Part shown: piece after piece, positions 56,640 through 64,000 of the stretch
Numbering within the stretch: position 1 is the stretch's first letter
Layout of the letters: each line of letters opens with the position of its first letter
Source of the DNA: Undaria pinnatifida
Lineage: Eukaryota; Sar; Phaeophyceae; Laminariales; Alariaceae
DNA: 64,000 nt
Assembly (NCBI GenBank): GCA_012845835.1
Contig: JABAKD010000023.1
Coordinates: forward strand, 17,724,751 to 17,788,750
Direction of reading: 5' to 3'
Notes under the pieces: generated by a model
Told to the model about the DNA's origin: nothing
Database searches by the model: none
What the model saw: the letters and a program-made list of their open reading frames with translations, nothing else
Position numbers and translations under genes: made by a program

Positions 56640-57430
56640 AACGAAAGAAACATTAACAGGTGCTATTATTATATGATAGGTACTGTGCTGTTCGGTGCCC
56701 GGTTTGTGTGACGGACAAGGCACGGCATCATGATGCATAATAGACTCTTCGGAATAAACCTGAATGAATACAGGGCTCCCCGGGTATTGTGACAAAGGTA
56801 TATCCGTACCCCAGGTATTGTGCCACCGTCTTACAGAACTCACAGAAGTTCTGGGTAAGGGTATGATCTTACAGAACTAGCAGAAGTTCCGGGTACGGGT
56901 ACGGAAGTCTTACAGAACTTCCAGAACTTCCGGGTATTGTAGCACGGGCGTACATAATTCACAGAAATTCCGCGCGGGTACAAAACACGCTGTACCCGTA
57001 CCCCGGGTATTGTGGCCACGGGCGTACAGAACTTACAGAAGTTCCGGGTACGGGTATGGATGTCGTACAGAACTTACAGTAGTTCCGGGTGCGGGTATGA
57101 ATGTCCTACATAACTAACATAAGTTATTTGTAGGGTATCACCCGCGGTATATACCCCTGGTATGGTGTGTACGTGCCCTACAGAACACAACCTTGAATTT
57201 GTTTTGTTTTCATGAGGATATACGATAGGCAATAGGCACCACGGGCTCCGCTCGGACGTGCGGAGGGTGTCACCAGGCTTCGTATTTTTCGCTACGCGCC
57301 AAAAGTCTTTCTTCTGCCCCCCCCCCACCCCCCCCTTTGCCAGCTTTGAAGCCTCTCGACTATCAACCTTGCTGAACCGCTTGCTCGGCACGAAGTGCTT
57401 TTGCTGTGCCAAAACTGAGCCCACCTGACC
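56640..57430 (+). repeat. GAACTT-palindrome tandem repeat, copy 2, and flanks
   Basis: About five units between 56790 and 57130, each with ACAGAACT.ACAGAAGTTCCGGGT and GGTACGGGTAT.GA. The rest (57131-57430) has no recognised feature. Confidence 0.55.
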
Positions 57431-57815
57431 GTTGGTGCATTTCTTAGACTTTGAGACTGAGAAACGAAGTTGGGAACTGAGCATCAACGCTTTTCAGGAT
57501 TTATTTTTTCCTGCAATTCTTGGCAATTGATTATTAACGCACGTACGTATATATGTGTCAAATATCGAAACGCGACCGAGCGCCATCACATTGCATATTA
57601 CATCTCCTTATTATCCCGAGCACTGGGATTATTCAGAGAACATCTAAAACGAGCGACTGATTGATGTATTTCTGAGGCCGACTGAGAAAGCGAACTGAAT
57701 TTCAGCATTTGGCATTGCCCTGATTATACTATGCGTTGTTATCTATGTGTAAGCTACCGAAATACGAGCGAGCGCCATCGCATTGTCGTACATAATAGCG
57801 AGTTTCGGAAAAAGG
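57431..57815 (+). repeat. Tandem duplication of about 210 bp
   Basis: Two diverged units share ACTGAGAAA.CGAA, GGCA.TTGA.TAT and CGAAA..CGA.CGAGCGCCATC.CATTG (second copy near 57755-57785). Confidence 0.5.
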
Positions 57816-58827
57816 TGAAAAAAAAAATGAAATGGTCTGGGGTAGCGTTGCTCAAGGTTTGTCGAAGTTTAGCCGCATAAAAGACGTTCACGGCTGAAAC
57901 AAAACCTGAGCAACCTGCTTGCTCAGGGGGGGGGCTTCAAAAATTGCTCCCAACCCTGAGCAACAACCTGCAATCGGTCATAGTCAGGGAACAGAGCACA
58001 CACGGTATTAGGTTGCCTGCACCATTACAAAAACGAACGCTGACTCACCGCCAATGAAATAGCATGGCAGGGCCCGCCATCTCCTCGAACCAGGAGTGGT
58101 TTCGTGGCGCTGTGGGGACGAACTTAGTGGCAGTGTGCAACAATAAATCTCAGCAGGCAGGGAATTTTTGTACTCGTACGAGTAGGAGAGAAACAAGTGT
58201 AGGACAAGCTGCCTCTCAAGCTGGGTCACGGCGAGGAGGGTCGTCGGAGCTGACGCCCACTCACTGCCACCAAAGCGTCGAGTATCAGGGCATGTCAGCT
58301 CCTCCAACCAGTCGTCGTTTGGTGGTACTGCGGTGGCGGTGGAAGCAGCACAGCAGGTTTAATCTAGGCAGGCAAGATAAGAGGAGGGGGGGTGGATGCT
58401 GTTGTGTTCCCAACACGCAACGCAACGCAAATAGTTAGCAACGCAACCTCAAGCTGGGTGACGGCGAGGAGGACGGCGACTACATCTGGCCATTGTGATA
58501 TTGGGTTAGAGAGGCGGAGGGAGCAGGTCGCGGCGAAAGGTGGTGGAGCACCGTGTGTGCGGTAGACCGGCAGGAAGCTCGAAGCTCGATACATATCACA
58601 CGCGCAGGTCTCACGTTTCGAGCTCACTGCTGTAGAGCACGCGGGGAGCCCCCTGAGCATTTTCATTTTCTTTCATATTTTCAGATCAAAAATGCTGAAA
58701 GCACGCCCCGATCATGAGCAACTCCCCCTGAGCATTTTCACTTTGTGCTCCATTTTTTTTTCCAAACCTCTTTTGACAAATAATAAGGATGGTACCAAAT
58801 AAACCATGTATATTTTCCCATCTGAAG

Positions 58828-58860
58828 CATGGGTGCCGGCGAATGCCGACACCCATGCGG
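58828..58860. repeat. Long-arm hairpin
   Basis: Arms GCATGGGTGCCGGC and GCCGACACCCATGC, 14 bp with one mismatch, around GAAT. Followed by GGAGCCCTTGT, the wording that also ends the R-family repeats. Confidence 0.6.
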
Positions 58861-59435
58861 AGCCCTTGTTGTAATAGTGATTGTCGGCGTATTCCAGGAA
58901 TTTCCTGGGATCCTGTCATCCCAAGTTGACACCTCTTATAACAGGCGCACGTTTGTACGTCTGAAAATGGGGGGGACGATGTGGACACCAGGCTCTATCC
59001 CCTGGATCGTACCGCCTCGTCATCACTACAATCCTTCAAGACCATCCTGGCCCCTCGAGGGCACTCTTAGGTGTTCCCTCATCGTTGACCCTCGAGCGTG
59101 CGGTGACGCACACAACCCACCTCGGCATGTCTCCACACCTCAATGCACGGAAGATCAACCTGCGAAAGGACCACCGTCCCACATTTTGGGCATTTCGCTT
59201 TTGGTAATTTTTCAGTTTTACCGAACGAGCCTAATGTGTCTGTCTGCCCCCATCACCATTTGGCCCACGTCCCTCAGAGCTGCTGCAAATGCTATTGTCA
59301 GAGTTGCGTTTTGGGTATCGGAGATGCAGATCGTCCGCCTTCAACTACACCGAAAAAAAACGAAAAAACGGGAACCATGTACGCTGCTGCTGTACAAGTA
59401 TAGTCGTCCCCGCTTCAAAGACGCATATCGCTTTC

Positions 59436-59656
59436 TTTTTTAGGTGTCTTTAACGCGGGGAGTCGTCTTCACGATTTCGGGGACGATAACTCATCATCCC
59501 CGGGGTCAGGAATGCGTAACGTGCGTCAAAAGACGCGCCATTGCAGTAGGGATGCTAGCACGAAAGGAAAACACCGCGAACCTGACGATCACACCGTGGC
59601 AGGTGGTTGACAGTCGCACGTACTATATATCCACGGTGTTTGTTGAGTTTATGTAG
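59436..59656 (+). CDS. Candidate exon or small ORF, unrecognised
   Basis: Open from about 59444 to a TAG at 59654-59656, about 70 codons, just after TTTCTTTTTTAG, which looks like an intron acceptor. It contains a C-x-x-C pair (ECVTCVKRR, about 59512-59538) that could belong to a zinc ribbon, then regular protein-like sequence. There is no ATG at the start (GTG only), which suits an internal or last exon better than a complete gene. Low certainty. Confidence 0.2.
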
Positions 59657-60118
59657 TGACACTCAACCTCCCACATTTACTACGCGTATGTACGAACCGT
59701 AGGTGGTGCTGCAGGGCGACATTTTTTTTTCAGCAGTGCACTATTGTTGTTGCTCTTGTTGTGTTTGCTGCTTTGTCGTTGTCCTCACGTTGAAAATCTT
59801 TCCGACATATCGTCAGCACCTGAAAAAAATCTACTGCTGTTCCAACTGATGCAATACACCTTCTTTGTCACGGGCTACCAAATAGGGACCAAAACAAAAC
59901 CATCTCCGACACACGAAATACAGACGAAAGCATCAACTATAAAATATCGGTGAATGTAGACAACCAGAAGACCTAACAATGTGGCCGCCCGGATCTTGGA
60001 GGGTAGTTCTTACGCTCTCACATTGGCCGAGGGCTATGTCGGGGTCCGCAGATCGGAACAATAAAAATAAAAATAAACGGCGCAGCCGCGTTTCTCGCCT
60101 GTTTCTGGCCCGCTTTGG

Positions 60119-60156
60119 GTCTGGGTTGGGGTCAGGGTTAGGGTTAGGGGTTGGGT
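60119..60156 (+). repeat. Interstitial telomere-like repeats
   Basis: Imperfect TTAGGG/GTTAGG-type units (AGGGTTAGGGTTAGGGG core). Short and internal, so not a chromosome end. Confidence 0.35.
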
Positions 60157-60920
60157 CTACGCCGGTATCTCGATCCGACCAGGAAGCTCTTGCTGCTCGA
60201 AAACGCGAACAGCCCACCGCCCCAAAGATCCGGGCGGCCACCTTGCTACGTAAGCTCTAGACAACAGCAACAATGAAAGCAATAGAAAGATACGGAAAAA
60301 AGAGTCCAAGGTTCCGGCCCAAGAGGTTAAAGCCAGGCATAACAAACAACAAAAATTTGCCAACCCAGCATCATGAAAACGGACCAAAGCTAACCACAAA
60401 AATAACAAACTTGTGAAGGAAGGGTTCAATAATTTAATAGAACTTCACCACTAGTTGTTATAAGTACAGCAGTAAGGGTTGAAAAAATTACTAGAAATTA
60501 CAAATATACTAATATGTGGAAGACAGGGTCGTAGATACCTATCGTAGATCTCGTACACGCATGCGCGAGAGGACGTCACCGGTCAGGCAATACACGATCC
60601 CGGGTCGCGAACGGTGTCACCCGTCATAGACGGCGTTGACCCGTCCCCGGAAGGTCAAACACCGAAAGATGATCCCGCCGCATGACGAGAGGGCATAAGC
60701 CCACCGTCACTCTAGCTTTAGCACCTCCTTGCTACATCCAAGAAAGAAAGGTTTCAGCGAGCGTCCGCTGTGAAGACGACCGTCAAGGGACCTCAGCACC
60801 GCAACGCCCTCTCCGCTTCGACTTCAACTCCGCGGCGCCCTCTCCGCTCCGACGCCAGCTACGAGACGAGTACCAGACCTCCGGGGCCGCCCTCTCCACT
60901 CCGACACCAGGACCCCGTGA

Positions 60921-62787
60921 GAGACCAGGTTCCATAGTGGTGACCACCGTCGGGACAACAAAACCTATATAAGAACCTATATAAAGACCGCCGTCGGAAA
61001 AGATAAAAAAACGCCACGCTCAGGAGCTCTCTCCAAGAAGAGCCGCGGGAAGGCCCGCAAGGCATCGATCACGCCCGAGGAGCCGACTCCTGCACTGGCG
61101 GGGAACCCCTTTGCGGCCCTCGCACCCACCGACCAGGGCGGACCGGCCGAGACCGACGAGGAGCAGCCGGACGCTGCAGATGATGCTGGAGCGCTTACTG
61201 CGACACCTGCCATCGCTGCCAGCACGACGCCTGCATCATCTGCGGGAGCCGCTGGGGGGGGCTCGAGCCTGGCGGAGGACATCCTCGCCGCGCCGAGCGC
61301 TCTCCCCGGCCATGACCCGGTCCGCGTCGAGACGGCGGCCTACCTTCGGAATTGCATGCTCGACGGCACCACGCCGCCAGCGTGGGTCTTGGAGCTGGTG
61401 CTGCCTGGCAGCCGGAAGCCCGTGAGTGGGCCTTCCGACAAGCGGATGGAAGAGGTGAGAGGAGCACCACAGCCGCAGCAAAACCTCGACGTTGTTTTTG
61501 AACGCGTGCAGAACCCTACAACACCTGCCACGCTTATCCAACAGCAGTCGAGTAGCTCTGGCAGCAGCTGTACCTCTCCCCCTGACCACTCTCAACCAGC
61601 CCCCCTGACAGCACGTACCACCTCTGCTGTAGAAGCACTTCCCACAGACCCCCTGACAGCGCGTAACACCTCTGATGTAGAAGCACCTCCCACAGCACGT
61701 ACGACCTCTGCTGTAGCACCCCCGAGTGCACACCACAACCAAAACGAACACGCAAAAATTTCCATGACAAAATCTGATGTGCCCCTTCGCTCAGGTTGCA
61801 CGGTTTACCAACTGAAGATGTGCCCGAAATCATGGCGCTCTTCCACGCTCGCATCCGCTTGCCCGCCCCTGATGGCACCCCTGACTCGGTTATTGACCAC
61901 CACGCCGTGAGATACCTTGCATACTTAGTGATTGACGGAGCAGCTAGCACCATGCACCAAATACAGTGTGGGACGTTAGAGTGGCGCACAGACAAAGAGC
62001 TAGCCCAACTGAACACGGAGGATGTAGAAGTCAGAGCACCACGCAACTGAAGGGAGTGGGTGGATGCTTTCACAAACCTGTTTAGCCCCGTGAACCGCAT
62101 CGTCCTCTTTGCTCGCACCGTCTCAACCCTCAAGCAAGGCAGTAGTGAATTCGTCGACTCTTACGGACTGCGTGTAACTCAAGCATACGCGCGCCTCCTA
62201 GCCGAAGCCAAACGAACCACCCCCGTCAACGTCTCGCCATACAAGCATGCATGGCAAACATCGCTCATGGCATCTTTCGAAGCCGGTCTAGTTCCACACG
62301 TACGTCTGGAACGTATTCGTGAAGACCCCTCCCTAACGTACCAAGCATCACGTACCCGCGCCGAAAAACATGAGACCAACGCCTAACGAGCGGCCCCCAC
62401 TCCCTCCCCGACCACGTATGTTTCGGCCGTCACTGGCACATCCCCTGGACCCGACCGACAGTTAATGACATCGATGGCCAACATCGAGAAAGCCATCGTC
62501 TCAAAACTGACGGCGGTGCGAGGCCGAGACAGAAGCGTCAAATTCGAGCCAGCAGTACGTGGCCCGTCCGATAGGCGGGGCAGGTCGCCGAGTGGCGACG
62601 GGGGGAAAAGTAGGAAATCCAAGGTAGCGACCAGTGAATAATGCGACTACTCGATGTGCCGCCACCGCAGCTCGCATTCACGCCCTGACTGCAGGCTGGC
62701 CAGAGCGCACGAGCGTGACGGCATAGTAGTCACACAAAAGGCCGTGAGGGGGTCCGCGCCGGTTGCCTCAAACCGGTTCGGGGAGTA
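60921..62787 (+). pseudogene. Ty3/gypsy Gag with degenerate zinc knuckle
   Basis: Gag forms the particle shell that packages element RNA. The frame is open from 60921 (after a TGA at 60918) through an acidic, Ala/Pro-rich N-terminus and the block NCMLDGTTPPAWVLELVLPG near 61347-61406, with no ATG before 61356. Near 61790 it shifts frame into the capsid-like part (LFSPVNRIVLFARTVSTLKQ, about 62078-62137; SPYKHAWQTSL about 62236-62268). In-frame stops occur at 62048, 62384, 62638 and 62785. A Cys/His cluster near 62641-62692 (C-x4-C-x5-H-x4-C) is a stretched zinc knuckle. Dead copy. Confidence 0.7.
60966..60986 (+). promoter_or_regulatory. Paired TATA-like boxes upstream of gag
   Basis: TATATAAG (60966-60973) and TATATAAAG (60978-60986) lie just before the gag reading frame. 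They may be the LTR promoter. Position relative to a transcript start is unknown. Confidence 0.35.
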
Positions 62788-63214
62788 GGCATACTAGGAT
62801 CGCCAAACCCGCGGTAGAAACGATAGCGCGATCAGCTAGCGTAGCCGTGGCAAGTGCCGGTAGACCTAGTAGTAAGAGGAGGGATAAGTGTGGCCGAACA
62901 AAGAGCACAACCCCTCTGGCGAGTACCCATGCGAAACAACTACATGCACACAACCAGTCGAATACTGTAGCATACTTGGAAAATAAGCAGCAGGTTCCGA
63001 GTGTTCTAGCAGTACCGCGTGGAGTGGGACTAGCCGTAGAAACAGCAAGCAGAGTCGAGAAGAGTAGTCAGCGTCAGAATGATACGTTTTCACCTTCCAT
63101 GGTACCACAAGCGTTGTATGTTTCTGCTGCGTCCCGCAAACTATTAAACATCAAGTTTTATTATCATGCAACGCTAACCGGGAAACGCACTTTGATGCTT
63201 TCCACGCGTCAGCC
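62788..63214 (+). pseudogene. Linker between Gag and protease
   Basis: The frame that stays open here (62763-63218) differs from the Gag and protease frames by one shift on each side. Ser/Arg-rich with no motif; probably the Gag-Pol linker after indels. Confidence 0.35.
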
Positions 63215-63985
63215 ATGAATGGGTATCCCAGATATCCCACAGCTCTCAACTCTACGTCAAAGCGCGTACGAGTAAACGCCAGAGTTGATGATTATCCGGC
63301 GCAAAATGTCACGATTGACGCCGCGACCGATGTACCATGCATATCTGTTCAATTTGTGCAGACACATCCCACAGTGAAAGACACTCAAATTTTTGCAGTG
63401 CCCCCGGGAGCGATCAACCTCAGCAGTGCTGATGGGTCGCCTCTCAAAATTTTAGGAGATGTTCGCTTTCAACTCACACTAGGAGATATTACCCTACCAG
63501 TCGAAGCGCGCGTATTGCCCTCTTTAGGGCCAGACATTATGCTACTCGATAACACCATCATGGGCGCCTTCGGAGGTGTCCTCGACTGGAGCACAGAGCA
63601 ATTGTCATTCAAAACCTCTCAAGTGACGATCAAAGCATCTCATCGTAGAGTAGACTTTACAGCACGCCCCGAGAACATTGCGACAGCTCAGTGCTCCGTG
63701 GTCACAGTTAACACTGATGTAGAGTCGGTACCCGTCTTGTTGCGACACAAATGCTGCATCCCCCCCCAGAGTGAGATGGCAGTACAAGTAGAGTCAGCGC
63801 CAGCACCCACAGAGACCACTGCTGCACTCATTGAACCACTCATCGTCACGTTCGAAGACATCGAATCGTCCGCCGTACCTGAACATTTTCAACATATGAT
63901 AGTTGCTCGTACAGTAAGTCACTGGTCGGCCGCTGATAAAACAGCAGTAGTCCAGATCGCGAACCCGTCTCATACGTATACTTGA
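63215..63985 (+). pseudogene. Ty3/gypsy aspartic protease region
   Basis: 256 codons from ATG to TGA. The retropepsin fold is visible: flap-side strand NVTIDAATDVPCISVQFV (about 63308-63361) where the catalytic Asp-Thr/Ser-Gly should stand, and the ILG-like strand LGPDIMLLDNTIM then GGVLDWSTEQLSF (about 63527-63612). The catalytic triplet reads Asp-Ala-Ala, so activity is unlikely. The rest is the spacer that precedes reverse transcriptase in these elements; the window ends before it. Continuous frame but with the key site lost, so I call it a pseudogene. Confidence 0.65.
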
Positions 63986-64000
63986 AACGCAACACCTTAC

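Larger units (their letters stand above)
57816..60920. other. No confirmed gene; hairpin and telomere-like stretch
   Basis: CTGAGCA-rich short repeats near 57905-57975 and 58715-58740; a hairpin at 58828-58860; a candidate exon at 59436-59656; a telomere-like stretch at 60119-60156. The 5' LTR of the gypsy element downstream should begin somewhere in 60430-60990 but I cannot fix its limits. Confidence 0.3.

Noticed and set aside
58829-59443. 204-codon plus-strand ORF
   Set aside because: Starts inside a hairpin repeat, contains sequence repeated at 30 kb and shows no domain.
60119-60156. Chromosome end
   Set aside because: Only a few imperfect telomere-like units, with gypsy sequence continuing beyond.

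Overview
The window is eukaryotic nuclear DNA built almost entirely of mobile-element remains. I found no intact host gene, no rRNA, no canonical tRNA, no CRISPR array and no bacterial signals. Recognisable coding families are an APE-type LINE, Ty3/gypsy Gag, protease and integrase with a chromodomain, and DIRS/Crypton-like tyrosine recombinases. These families, plus a conserved extra domain after the integrase chromodomain, fit a stramenopile and best a brown alga. That assignment is inference from memory of such elements, not a search result.

Layout. 1-5.1 kb: shattered LINE 3' ends in both orientations and a tRNA-derived SINE nested in one of them. 5.66-13.17 kb: a candidate tyrosine-recombinase element with 302/303-bp direct terminal repeats, two long G-rich arrays of perfect hairpins (about 7.2-8.55 and 9.05-11.1 kb) and a frameshifted recombinase. 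13.8-17.2 kb: the longest LINE copy (minus strand), broken by frameshifts and a stop. 17.2-21 kb: AT-richer, diverged tandem repeats and small uncertain ORFs. 21.06-22.15 kb: a second, nearly intact tyrosine recombinase. 22.4-25.2 kb: G-run repeats and a second SINE copy. 25.26-27.21 kb: a terminal-inverted-repeat (TIR) DNA transposon (copy D). 27.5-31.4 kb: tandem and low-complexity repeats. 31.4-42.65 kb: an array of tRNA-like units split twice, by TIR transposon copy A (31756-33121) and by an 8.1-kb LTR element (33699-41845). 44.9-46.4 kb: a GGGTC-rich TIR element. 47.1-48.2 kb: TIR transposon copy B. 50.4-52.0 kb: the uninterrupted duplicate of the 31.4-42.65 kb segment, followed by TIR transposon copy C (52035-53403). 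54.4-56.6 kb: a LINE 3' end with an internal triplication. 60.9 kb to the end: 5' part of a Ty3/gypsy element (Gag, zinc knuckle, protease) cut by the window edge.

The duplicated segments serve as empty-site controls. They show exact insertion boundaries for the TIR family (3-bp CAG/CTG target duplications, four copies) and for the LTR element (TG...CA ends, 4-bp near-duplication). Copies A and C carry a near-identical open coiled-coil ORF that occupies the place where copies B and D carry a different ORF, which looks like gene capture. The most unusual signals are the hairpin arrays with paired changes in their stems, the tRNA-like tandem arrays and the gene-capturing TIR family.
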